IMG/VR virus record: IMGVR_UViG_3300044946_000118
Coordinates: 1 to 24,438 of that record
Origin: a virus
DNA: 24,438 nucleotides
Reading direction: 5' to 3' (one strand)
Position 1 is the first letter of the stretch, and the number at the start of each line of letters is the position of its first letter. The position numbers and the translations under genes were made by a program. The notes under the pieces are model-generated. The model had not been told where the DNA came from. It did not search any database and was given only the letters and a program-made list of their open reading frames with translations. Of the stretch, positions 8,366 to 15,652 are shown in pieces.

Positions 8366-9268
8366 TCACCCGCTCACTGGAGCCAACGTAAGGGAATTCG
8401 GCGAGATCGCGGAGCTTGCGTAGGGGTCATACGTCCCCGTCGTGTCGACCGCCGGCAAGTAGGAGGAGCTGTTGGCCGCCGAGCCGAGGCCGGTGAGCGC
8501 ATTGCCTGAGCCCAAGACCTGAGAGGTGAGGTAGCCGGACCCGATACCGTTGACCGCACCGGCCAAGGCATTCGCCGATCCCACGGTACCTGCCGCCTGT
8601 GCTTGGCCGGCGCCCATGATGGCTTGACCCTGCGCCTGCGCCGTACCCGTCGCAGCTTGCGCGAGCGACTGGCCCGCGGTAAGGCCCTGCTGCGCCAGAC
8701 CGGAATAGCGGTTGTACTGGTTGGCCGCCACGTTGTAGTTCGTGTTGAAGGCGTTCAGCGCGTTCCCGTAGCTGGACGTATACGCGTTCAATTGGTTCTG
8801 GAACTGCTGGTTGTACGTCGTGTCAGCCAAGCCCGTCACGTAGCTCGCCATCGCCTTTTGCTGGGCACCCGACACATTGAGGCCCGACGCGCTCTGCGCG
8901 TTATTGACGGCGTTCTCGCCCTGCTGGAGCTGGAACTGGTAGCCTGGGGTATTGGCGAGGTCGCTGCCATTGAAACTGAAGGCGCCCTGCGAGTTGGCGT
9001 AAGGAATGCCTGCGGAGCCCGGATTGAAACCCGTGCTTCCGTTGAGGTATCCATTCGACGCCATGTACCCTTGGGCGAGATTGAGGTTGTTCGTGCCCGC
9101 GGTCACGTACGGGCTGAGATAACCGGATGCCTGCTCGAACGATTGATGTTGCAGGTTGGCCGCACTCATGGCGGCATTCGATTCCTCATCCGCAGCGTTC
9201 GAGGCGGCATTAGCTTGCATCACGCCGCCAATAACGGCGCCTGCGGCTACAACGGCTCCGACTGGCAT
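8366..9268 (-). CDS. gp7-like DNA transfer (ejection) protein
   Basis: 300 aa. ATG at 9268 has a GAGGTG ribosome binding site and overlaps the end of the upstream gene by 22 nt. The N-terminal ~25 residues are hydrophobic Ala/Gly/Val (GAVVAAGAVIGGVMQANAAS). The middle has the pattern typical of phage DNA-transfer/gp7-like proteins: FEQASGYLSPYVTAGTNNLN, then NTPGYQFQLQQGENAVNNAQ and an ASGLNVSGAQQKAMASY block, followed by Asn/Gln/Tyr-rich helices (YNQQFQNQLNAY). Such proteins are packaged and ejected with the DNA. It heads a run of three ejection-type genes. Family recognition is from the PGYQF...GLNVSG pattern. The gp7 name is used by analogy with P22. Confidence 0.75.
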   Translation of the reverse strand: MPVGAVVAAGAVIGGVMQANAASNAADEESNAAMSAANLQHQSFEQASGYLSPYVTAGTNNLNLAQGYMASNGYLNGSTGFNPGSAGIPYANSQGAFSFNGSDLANTPGYQFQLQQGENAVNNAQSASGLNVSGAQQKAMASYVTGLADTTYNQQFQNQLNAYTSSYGNALNAFNTNYNVAANQYNRYSGLAQQGLTAGQSLAQAATGTAQAQGQAIMGAGQAQAAGTVGSANALAGAVNGIGSGYLTSQVLGSGNALTGLGSAANSSSYLPAVDTTGTYDPYASSAISPNSLTLAPVSG

Positions 9269-9987
9269 GGCGACACCTCATATCCGTGATCGGTGACCGT
9301 CACTTGGACGTTCCCGAATTTCGCAGTGTTCGGGTCGACGTACTCGATCGGGGCGTACCCGCTCGAAACGGCCCACCGGTTGTAGTACAGGATGCCCCTG
9401 TGGGGCACCTTGGCGCGGAAACATTCTGCCACAAACCCCACGGCGCGTTCATGGACGGGGTCGTACCCGTGCTCGACGGGATGAAGGCCGCTGCGCTCCA
9501 AGGCTTCATGCACATCCGCCCCTACCTCTTCGAGGTCCTGGCACTCCTGCATCCACTGCTCGGGGCGCAAGGTGAGCACGCGGATGTCTTCCTTGCCGTT
9601 CGGGCCGTTCCAGATGTCCCGGATGGTATGCGGATCGCGCATGCCTCCGGAGACGGCAAAGTCGTAAGCCCGGCGGTTGCTGAGTGGTACCCGCGTTGTC
9701 AGCAGGTTGCAACTGCGGATAAACATGAAGTGGAGCACTTCACGCGCATACTGCGCCGCGTGCCGGCTGTCCTCAAAAAGCGTGTGGATCTCCCACATGC
9801 CCGCGTCGTCCAGCTTGATGAAGAGGAAGCCACCTTCTGGCCACAAGAACCCGATGCAGTGCTCCCACACCGGGCTCAAGTCGAGATCGCACGAACCCTC
9901 TTCCAGCACGTAGGGCCGGACGCGCGGATGCTTCGACAGGGCGTGGAAGCGATCCGGGGTTCGTGCGATCTCGAACGTGTACCTCAC
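9247..9987 (-). CDS. GNAT-like (N-acetyltransferase fold) phage protein in the virion operon
   Basis: 246 aa from GTG 9987, which overlaps the upstream stop as GTGA. No strong ribosome binding site is visible, so translation probably depends on coupling. Residues ~45-125 look like a GNAT core: GFLWPEGGFLFIKLDDAGMW, EIHTLFEDSRHAAQYARE, then LLTTRVPLSNRRAYDFAVSG, matching the usual strand, CoA-loop helix and NRRA...GG segment. The acyl-CoA loop (R/Q-x-x-G-x-G/A) is degenerate, RHAAQYA, so activity is uncertain. The C-terminal ~100 residues contain ILYYNRWAVSSG and show no known domain. It sits just before the ejection genes. T7 gp13, an internal virion protein, is a known case of a GNAT-like fold in this kind of setting. 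Function here is unproven. Confidence 0.62.
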   Translation of the reverse strand: MRYTFEIARTPDRFHALSKHPRVRPYVLEEGSCDLDLSPVWEHCIGFLWPEGGFLFIKLDDAGMWEIHTLFEDSRHAAQYAREVLHFMFIRSCNLLTTRVPLSNRRAYDFAVSGGMRDPHTIRDIWNGPNGKEDIRVLTLRPEQWMQECQDLEEVGADVHEALERSGLHPVEHGYDPVHERAVGFVAECFRAKVPHRGILYYNRWAVSSGYAPIEYVDPNTAKFGNVQVTVTDHGYEVSPCQSEPL

Positions 9988-10232
9988 GTCGCGTCGGGCT
10001 GCGGGCCGTGGCCGGCCAAGGCTTCGGCCAACTTCTGCTCGACGGTCGCCTCCACGGCGGCCATCTTGCTGTCGATGTAGGCGTTCACCTGCTCGGCCGT
10101 CACCTGCGGCACAACCGGCGGGGCGCTGCCGCCCACTTGGCTGCTGATGAAGTCGACCAGGTCGCCGACATTGACGCGGGTCTGACCGTCGGCCAGCATG
10201 ATGTTGAGATCGCGGGTTACCTTGACGCCCAT
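9984..10232 (-). CDS. small conserved-type phage protein, unrecognised
   Basis: 82 aa. ATG at 10232 is preceded by a strong GAGGAGA ribosome binding site, ten bases after the upstream stop. The sequence begins MGVKVTRDLNIMLADGQTRV, continues with a Pro-rich turn (GGSAPPVVPQ), and ends with an amphipathic helix (VNAYIDSKMAAVEATVEQKL). The C-terminal helix could mediate oligomerisation. No membrane segment or catalytic motif is seen. Its stop overlaps the start of the GNAT-like gene (GTGA), so the two are probably translated together. Confidence 0.65.
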   Translation of the reverse strand: MGVKVTRDLNIMLADGQTRVNVGDLVDFISSQVGGSAPPVVPQVTAEQVNAYIDSKMAAVEATVEQKLAEALAGHGPQPDAT

Positions 10233-10242
10233 GGCACTCTCC

Positions 10243-10560
10243 TCAGAACGGGATGAACTCGACGGTCGGGACGACCGAGTAGGTCACGGAAAGCGTATCG
10301 CCTTGCGAGACCGGGAAAATGCCGGAGGTGCCCGGCAACGTGGTACTCACGCCGTTGCGCACGAGGGCAATCGCCGACACGGTGCCGCCGGACACAGTGA
10401 AGTGGCCGCGGGCGGACGCAAGAAGTTGAGCCGGGCTGGTGCCGGGAGTCACCGCCGTGGCGGCCGTGGTTGAACCGTTGGCGACGGACGAAGCCAGCAC
10501 CCCGGCAATCTTGCCGTCCGACGGGAACTCGTCGGTCATCACGCCTTTGTAGTTGGCCAT
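10243..10560 (-). CDS. small beta-rich putative virion protein
   Basis: 105 aa from ATG 10560, preceded by GAGGA; a longer frame to 10620 would enter the upstream gene and is not needed. The first half is Ser/Thr/Ala-rich (VASSV-type segments, TTAATAVTPGTSPAQLLAS). The second half is a beta-sandwich-like block: GHFTVSGGTVSAIALVRNG, then SGIFPVSQGDTLSVTYSVVP. This arrangement is seen in small phage structural or decoration-type proteins. It follows the 281-aa fibre-type gene after a 29-nt gap and precedes the 82-aa gene by ten bases. Its exact role, decoration or fibre-associated, is inferred and uncertain. Confidence 0.65.
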   Translation of the reverse strand: MANYKGVMTDEFPSDGKIAGVLASSVANGSTTAATAVTPGTSPAQLLASARGHFTVSGGTVSAIALVRNGVSTTLPGTSGIFPVSQGDTLSVTYSVVPTVEFIPF

Positions 10561-10589
10561 TTTCGTGTCCTCAGGTTGGGGGTTTAGGG

Positions 10590-11435
10590 CTATCGTATCG
10601 CAATGCCATCCCAGTCGCATACCGCACCAGACAGCGGGGCTTGGCCGAAGTTTACGGTAGCACCACTTAAAGAGTAATCGATCAAAGATGCGCTAGAACT
10701 TGTTGTTCGAATGTATGCTCGTGGGGTATTCCCGCTTTCTGCCTGAGCACAATGGACAATGATTTGCCCGGCGACGTTGCCTGCCCCGGTGGGAAAAAAG
10801 GTTACGGAGGTCGTATGGCCACTCGTTACTGTTCCCGATACCCAAAATAGGTAAACAACCCCACCATTTGGACCACTGTTTGAGAGCACTGAGGCCCCGT
10901 AGGTGCCCGACCCCGCGTAAAGCGAGGCTACCCCCGTCGAGAGGTTCAGCGTAGCTCCAATGACGTAAGCGCTTCCTGTCGCGTCATAAATACGAAGGAT
11001 GCAAGAGGGGCTCTTATTAGTAGAAGCCACTTCTAAAATTATCCACGCGCAACTTAAACCGGAAGAGCCTGTCGAACCCGTGGGGGAAATAGAAGCCGAA
11101 GCAGTCGTCCCCGCATTCGTAACCAACTGCGGGGACATCGAAGTGCCCGAAAAAGCCGTCGCAGAACTTTCTGTAATGCCCGATGCTTTTGACCAAGAGG
11201 AGATGATGTCGGATGGATAAATGGAATTTGTTCGAGAGGTGGTCGACAATAAAAGTCGTCCCTCCCAATCTGTACGATGAACGTCTTTTACAGTTTTAAG
11301 TAAACTTGAGTTGATAGGGTTTCCGTGCCTATCCAATAAGGAGGCGCTTGCAGTACTTCCATTCCCCGTAAAGAAGGGTGTCCCGTAAAAACGAGTAACG
11401 CCGCTGTTATACAAGAAAGCGGGGCGAATACTCAT
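10590..11435 (-). CDS. tail fibre-type protein with lectin-like domain pattern, lower GC
   Basis: 281 aa. ATG at 11435 overlaps the upstream stop (ATGA) and has a GAGGAC ribosome binding site. After an N-terminal segment with LLDRHGNPINSSLLKTVKD, the protein follows the order seen in phage fibre domains that bind sugars (concanavalin-like sandwich): SRTNSIYPSDIISSWSKASG, a beta-rich Ser/Thr/Gly body, then HCAQAESGNTPRAYIRTTSS near the end. It is almost certainly a virion surface protein that contacts the host. Base composition is clearly lower in GC than in the flanking genes: 22 of 60 bases are G or C in 11281-11340. This suggests exchange of this gene between phages. Confidence 0.7.
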   Translation of the reverse strand: MSIRPAFLYNSGVTRFYGTPFFTGNGSTASASLLDRHGNPINSSLLKTVKDVHRTDWEGRLLLSTTSRTNSIYPSDIISSWSKASGITESSATAFSGTSMSPQLVTNAGTTASASISPTGSTGSSGLSCAWIILEVASTNKSPSCILRIYDATGSAYVIGATLNLSTGVASLYAGSGTYGASVLSNSGPNGGVVYLFWVSGTVTSGHTTSVTFFPTGAGNVAGQIIVHCAQAESGNTPRAYIRTTSSSASLIDYSLSGATVNFGQAPLSGAVCDWDGIAIR

Positions 11436-12730
11436 CCCACGTCCTCAACAGGGTACCCAATCCAATTCAAGCCGTTGTCCGCAGAGATGCCTACGACATC
11501 CATCGTATTGGCCGCAGTCGAAAGGACGAAGGGGGAAGCTCCTGGCCATTTGCCATTAGCTGGCCATGTTGCAATACGACTGCCCGTAGCGTCTTGAGTA
11601 AGACGCAATTCCATATCCGCCACGTAACCCGAGGGAGGCGCGTTGACCAAGGTAAACGTGCAGTTTCCTGTCATCGTTGCGGTAATGACCCCCCCACTCG
11701 ACAAGTCGATATTGACTGCCCCAGTAATGTTCCCAAGGGCATTGATCTTGCGACGAAGATTGGTTGCAGCTACCTGCGAGGAGGCATCGAGAGTCGCAAG
11801 CCCAGAAGCAGCTCCCACGGAGGGGATATCTGCAAGAACAAGTGCCCGATACGAGGGCGTCGCAGCAGAGCCACTGGCCGGTCCAGCCTGCACGGTATTG
11901 GCGGTCTGCGTAGCGCGAGTGACCGCTAAAGTGCCGGAGGAAGTGATAGGACTGCCCCCTACCACGAAGTCTGCCGGCATGGAGAGCGCTACACTCGTAA
12001 CCGTCCCCGCGGCGGCGGATGGCGGCGAAACCCACGTGTTCAAGACGGTCTGAACGAGAGTAACGGAACCGTACTGTGCGCTGATGGAGGTTGACCCTTC
12101 AAGCGTCACTCCCGACCCAGGCGTCAGACTCGTAGCGCCCGTCCCTAACTGGATAATGTCTACGCGCGTTCCTACCGGAAAAATTCCAGGAGGGATCGTT
12201 ACGGCATTAGCCGCGGCATTGCTCATGGTTACGATGCCAAAATACCCCGCAACCCCGGGGGCATCCGTCGCTTGCAACGTGTACGCCGTGCCCGTCTGAG
12301 CATTCACCGGGGCGATCTCTACCACGCCGTTGGCTCCGGGAGGTCCGTAGGGCCCTGCCACACCTACCACGTAGCCGTAGGCATTGAAAATGCACCAAGA
12401 GTGGGGGGTAGTGAACTGGAGGCTATCCCCCGGATTAAGCGTAGCGTTAAAAACGCCCGCAGCAAAAGCTCCCGAAGCACCTGTTCCGATTTTTACTTGA
12501 TGGGCAACCGTGTCGAGATTTACAAAATTAATTCCGGAGATAACACGAGCGCTCGAACCCGTCGCTTGCGTCAAGACCTCCGGGGTATTTCCATGCGTAG
12601 AAACCGAATTAGCCCCTACCGTTCCCGTGACAGTATCCGCGTAAGAAACGCGCGCCTGTAGCTCCGTAGTCGTGGCGAGAACGTCCGACGCAATGAGGAG
12701 TTGTTCCGAAGGATTGAGGATAATCGACAT
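11432..12730 (-). CDS. tail fibre protein
   Basis: 432 aa. ATG at 12730 follows the upstream stop as TGA-C-ATG; only a weak GGGG precedes it, so coupling is likely. Residues ~10-115 form a beta-rich N-terminal domain; PYGPPGANG (about 128) is a short collagen-like turn. The middle has the widespread fibre motif GTVTSVALSMPADFVVGGSP followed by ITSSGTLAVTRATQTANTV and YRALVLADIPSV. Then comes GLATLDASSQV and a C-terminal domain with FTLVNAPPSG and ATWPANGKWPG, typical of fibre tips. A trimeric fibre role is inferred from these patterns. GC content is lower than in the neck genes upstream. Confidence 0.8.
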   Translation of the reverse strand: MSIILNPSEQLLIASDVLATTTELQARVSYADTVTGTVGANSVSTHGNTPEVLTQATGSSARVISGINFVNLDTVAHQVKIGTGASGAFAAGVFNATLNPGDSLQFTTPHSWCIFNAYGYVVGVAGPYGPPGANGVVEIAPVNAQTGTAYTLQATDAPGVAGYFGIVTMSNAAANAVTIPPGIFPVGTRVDIIQLGTGATSLTPGSGVTLEGSTSISAQYGSVTLVQTVLNTWVSPPSAAAGTVTSVALSMPADFVVGGSPITSSGTLAVTRATQTANTVQAGPASGSAATPSYRALVLADIPSVGAASGLATLDASSQVAATNLRRKINALGNITGAVNIDLSSGGVITATMTGNCTFTLVNAPPSGYVADMELRLTQDATGSRIATWPANGKWPGASPFVLSTAANTMDVVGISADNGLNWIGYPVEDVG

Positions 12731-12731
12731 G

Positions 12732-13208
12732 TCAAAGCCCCAAGGCTAAAGCAAATCCGTAGTTGAATCCTCCTGCCGCCCCTCCACCACTTCCCGCGGT
12801 AACTCGACCCTTAGCGTCGACAGTCACCGACGTATAGATACCGGGAGCTACGCCCGTAGGGTTCAGGGTCAACGCCCACGTATCTGTCGTTTCGGAATAG
12901 GTGCCAAAGGCGTCACCCCCATTTAAGCCCGTCGCAACGTCCTCTAGGGTCAAGTCACTAGTACCCGCTCCAATAGCTTCCCGCGCCGTTGCCTCGTCGG
13001 GTGCGGTAAGCACATCGAGCCCTATCGGGCTGGCATCCGTGATCTGCTCGGAGGTGATCTTGACATTGTTGACGTCGGTGCCCGGCGCTCCGCCCGTGCG
13101 GCTGAGCATCGTCACGAAAAAGTTGTGCCACACCGTTTGCAGCGGCTTGGCGCCGTCGAACAAGGGCGCGTTGGGCACGGTGGCGTTGATGGGTGCAGGA
13201 ACGCTCAT
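12732..13208 (-). CDS. fibre-associated / tail adaptor-type protein
   Basis: 158 aa from ATG 13208, overlapping the stop of the gp10-like gene (ATGA) with GGGG upstream; starting further upstream at 13283 would lie inside the gp10-like gene. The N-terminus has LFDGAKPLQTVWHNFFVTML followed by SRTGGAPG, a pattern often found at the start of short phage fibre or fibre-adaptor proteins. The C-terminal half carries the common fibre motif GIYTSVTVDAKGRVTAGSGG. The protein bridges the conserved neck genes and the lower-GC fibre genes, and its own GC content falls from 5' to 3'. It may link the fibre to the neck. That role is inferred. Confidence 0.72.
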   Translation of the reverse strand: MSVPAPINATVPNAPLFDGAKPLQTVWHNFFVTMLSRTGGAPGTDVNNVKITSEQITDASPIGLDVLTAPDEATAREAIGAGTSDLTLEDVATGLNGGDAFGTYSETTDTWALTLNPTGVAPGIYTSVTVDAKGRVTAGSGGGAAGGFNYGFALALGL

Positions 13209-14659
13209 TTGCGACCCCGCTGCGCCGAGACGAAAGCCCCATTGAGCGACATCTTGTAGGGATGCGCCCACGAAAGCTCCCACACGCGGTCACGGCCTCG
13301 ACCCAACCGCTGCCACTTGACGTTGCGGGAGGTCTGGCCGAGCAGTCCTACGTCACGCTGCACGTACTGCCCCCAGCTCTTGCCCCCATCACTGCTGTAA
13401 CGGAGGTTGAGCTGAGGAGGTGCAGGCGGATTGGTCTGCGTGCCGGCCGGTCCGTTGCCCACCTCGACCGCTGCGACGAACTCGGAGTAGAACAGCTCGT
13501 AGTTGAACTCGTCGTCGATGCTGTGGGGAAACGACCGCACGCGGCGAATGGGGGCGCCATTGTCCGTCCCGTTGTTGACGTCGAGCGAATAGATGTTGCC
13601 GTTCTGCCAGTCGCCCACGAGATGCAACCCGAACGCCTGGCAATACGTGTTAGCGCGCGTGCGATGGAAGACCCCCTGGGTATCCATCCAGTTCCATTCG
13701 TGCCACTGCTGCGTCGTGACGTCGTACACCCACGTCTTGTCGGCCAGGGGGAAGGTCACGACGTAGAAAATGTGGCTTCCGAGCTGATAGGTGAACCCGA
13801 CCGCGTCAGCGATCGTCGAGTATGTCTGCCACTCGTTGACAATGGCCGGCGTACCGATGGGAATGGCTTGGTAGTTGGCGCCCATGTAGGGCATCGCCTT
13901 GCCTTGCGGACCTTGGCCCACCCAAAAAATATTCTCGTTGGCCTTGGCCACGCTCCAGACCGCCGCGACGCCCTGCTGAATGAACACGCCGGGAATGCGC
14001 GCAAACGGGAAGGTCTCGCCTCCGACGTTCATCCAAATCTCAGTGGTCTGAGACCCGAGCAGCCAGATCTCCCGATGCACCACCGCGATGGCTTGGATGA
14101 GATCCGGAGCGCCGTTCTTGGCGGCGGAATAGGTCGCGTCGAAGGTGATGCTGTTGTCGAGCGTGCAGTACATCTCCCCGTTGCCCGGCCACCCGAAGAT
14201 CATGAAGCCGTCCATCACGTCGGCCGACTGCGATCCATACCATGCGGCTTGAGTGATCTGCGCCCACGCCTGACTGGCGATGTTGAGCGTAAACCCGTCG
14301 CTTGTGCCGTCGCAAAAGATGATATTGGCACCGTTGTCCGTGGCACGCACGGGGCCGTTGATCGTGTTGAGCTGCCCCACCAAGGCAAGCGACCACGAAG
14401 AGGCACCATTGTACGTGGCGTTATAGACGTTGGGGCCGGAGACCACATACAGGTTGTTGTGGCTGTCGAGGTAGATGTAGCGGATAGGGCCGCCGTCCGG
14501 CGTCGATACCTGCAAGGTCAGGCCCGGCGTCGTGTAGTGCGTCACCGGGAAAGGCGCGTCTTGAGGATTCTGCTCGGGGAACAGGTTGATGCACCGCTGC
14601 GCGTTGGCCAGCAGCGAGCGGGCATAGTACGCACCCCCCATAAGTACCTGCTTGGCCAT
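13205..14659 (-). CDS. P22 gp10-like packaged DNA stabilisation / tail accessory protein
   Basis: 484 aa from ATG 14659, overlapping the gp4-like stop as TGATG; a longer frame to 14821 would lie inside the gp4-like gene. The N-terminus AKQVLMGGAYYARSLLANAQ leads into RCINLFPEQN. The protein is built of beta-strand repeats of propeller type with characteristic blocks: EIWLLGSQTTEIWMNVGG, FARIPGVFIQQGVAAVWSVA, ENIFWVGQGPQGKAMPYMG and FYVVTFPLADKTWVYDV, ending in an SSDGGKSWG turn. Length is close to P22 gp10 (about 470 aa). Proteins of this family join the portal-gp4 assembly and close the head after packaging. Position right after the gp4-like gene supports the call. Confidence 0.83.
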   Translation of the reverse strand: MAKQVLMGGAYYARSLLANAQRCINLFPEQNPQDAPFPVTHYTTPGLTLQVSTPDGGPIRYIYLDSHNNLYVVSGPNVYNATYNGASSWSLALVGQLNTINGPVRATDNGANIIFCDGTSDGFTLNIASQAWAQITQAAWYGSQSADVMDGFMIFGWPGNGEMYCTLDNSITFDATYSAAKNGAPDLIQAIAVVHREIWLLGSQTTEIWMNVGGETFPFARIPGVFIQQGVAAVWSVAKANENIFWVGQGPQGKAMPYMGANYQAIPIGTPAIVNEWQTYSTIADAVGFTYQLGSHIFYVVTFPLADKTWVYDVTTQQWHEWNWMDTQGVFHRTRANTYCQAFGLHLVGDWQNGNIYSLDVNNGTDNGAPIRRVRSFPHSIDDEFNYELFYSEFVAAVEVGNGPAGTQTNPPAPPQLNLRYSSDGGKSWGQYVQRDVGLLGQTSRNVKWQRLGRGRDRVWELSWAHPYKMSLNGAFVSAQRGRK

Positions 14660-15396
14660 CAGCGCATCGTATCCGAGTAGGGATTGTAAATACCGCGACG
14701 CAGCAACTCTTGCGGCATCTTCTCCGTCGGGATCTGCGCATTGGCGCGGCGGAGCATCGAAAGCCCGGCCTGAGCGATACCCTTGACCTCCGGCGGCAAC
14801 GGTTTGCCGAACATCGCGCACAGGCGCGCGGCCAGGTTGTATATGATGACCTCCGCGTACTCCGGCGGCAGGTTCATGCTGTCCGTGAGGTTGACGTAGT
14901 TGCCGAGCGGCTGCATCACGCTCACGAAGATCTGGTAGATCGTCGGGGGAATGGGCCAGATATAGAGCGTGCCCAACGGCCAGTCGCTCTCGTAGAAGTA
15001 GTATTCAGGGAAACTGTTGAGGAGCTTCGTGCGGATGCCGTTGTAGTCCTCGCGGGCCTCAATGCACGTCAACGTATAGTCGACGGCGTAAGGGCTCTCG
15101 CCGAGGTTCTGACGGAAGTAGCACGAGTCGATACGGTTGGGTCGAACGGGGATGTTGATGTCGCCGCCCGGTCCCACCGTGTAGGTCTGCTGGTTGGTAC
15201 TCTGGATTGTGTACGTGTTGAGCACGTAGACCAGCCACCGGAGCTTGCTCCAGGCGGCCAGCATGTTGTTGAGTGCTACGAGGGAGTCAGCGACGTTTTC
15301 AGCGCTGGCGATTTGCCCCTCGCCCAGTACGCCCGCCAGTTTGAGCGCGAAGAGGATTAGCGTGTTGGCGGTGGGAAGTGCCTGAGCCTGTGTCAT
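14659..15396 (-). CDS. P22 gp4-like tail accessory factor / head-completion protein
   Basis: 245 aa. ATG at 15396 has a good GAGGAG ribosome binding site. The sequence shows the layout of gp4-like head-completion proteins: an N-terminal helical part (ANTLILFALKLAGVLGEGQ, then LVALNNMLAAWSK), a middle YTVGPGGDINIPVRPNRIDS segment, LGTLYIWPIPP, and a C-terminal helical part with NLPPEYAEVIIYNLAARLCA. The family binds the portal after packaging and forms the platform for gp10-like proteins, which fits the adjacent gene. It is longer than P22 gp4 (166 aa), as is common in relatives. Its first 98 nt overlap the end of the small upstream gene in a different frame. Confidence 0.8.
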   Translation of the reverse strand: MTQAQALPTANTLILFALKLAGVLGEGQIASAENVADSLVALNNMLAAWSKLRWLVYVLNTYTIQSTNQQTYTVGPGGDINIPVRPNRIDSCYFRQNLGESPYAVDYTLTCIEAREDYNGIRTKLLNSFPEYYFYESDWPLGTLYIWPIPPTIYQIFVSVMQPLGNYVNLTDSMNLPPEYAEVIIYNLAARLCAMFGKPLPPEVKGIAQAGLSMLRRANAQIPTEKMPQELLRRGIYNPYSDTMR

Positions 15397-15556
15397 CTTC
15401 GGACTCCTCGCCCGTCTGTCCCGCCAACTGAGCCAGCAGCTCGGCTTCCTCCACCTCGTTCTGCACCGTGACGTCCCCGATGACCTTGGGGTATTCCTGG
15501 TACTTGTAGGGCGGGAACTCGATGCCGCGGTAGGTTTCGCCGATACGTTGGTTCAT
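15299..15556 (-). CDS. small phage protein between capsid and gp4-like gene, unrecognised
   Basis: 85 aa. ATG at 15556 has a good AAAGGTG ribosome binding site and lies just downstream of the capsid terminator hairpin. The N-terminal 55 residues look like a real short phage protein: NQRIGETYRGIEFPPYKYQE, YPKVIGDVTVQNEVEEAELL, then an acidic EESEDD. The last ~32 residues are Arg/Gly-rich and encoded within the 98-nt overlap with the gp4-like gene, so they may be constrained by the other frame. The start and N-terminus are well supported. The exact C-terminus is less certain, since a sequence difference near 15400 could move the stop. Function is unknown. Confidence 0.65.
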   Translation of the reverse strand: MNQRIGETYRGIEFPPYKYQEYPKVIGDVTVQNEVEEAELLAQLAGQTGEESEDDTGSGTSHRQHANPLRAQTGGRTGRGANRQR

Positions 15557-15583
15557 GGTTGCACCTTTCGGTTGGAAGCACTC

Positions 15584-15627
15584 TTGAAAAAGACCCCGCT
15601 ACGCCAAGAGAGGAAAACGTAGCGGGG
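15584..15627 (-). terminator. intrinsic (rho-independent) terminator after the major capsid gene
   Basis: On the minus strand, downstream of the capsid stop at 15653, a perfect 10-bp stem (CCCCGCTACG / CGTAGCGGGG; plus-strand arms 15594-15603 and 15618-15627, 14-nt loop) is followed at once by TCTTTTTC. There is no T-tract on the plus-strand side, so it acts on the minus-strand transcript. It lies between the capsid gene and the 85-aa gene and probably lowers transcription of the downstream neck and fibre genes relative to head genes. Confidence 0.82.
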
Positions 15628-15652
15628 GAAGGCTGGCTCACTGCATGAAAGC

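Noticed and set aside
6823-8391. A 522-codon plus-strand frame opposite the 518-aa ejection gene
   Set aside because: Highly Arg-rich, no motif, no ribosome binding site fitting an operon, and covered fully by the minus-strand gene.
13193-14680. A 495-codon plus-strand frame opposite the gp10-like gene
   Set aside because: Shadow of a recognisable gp10-like gene; no domain pattern.
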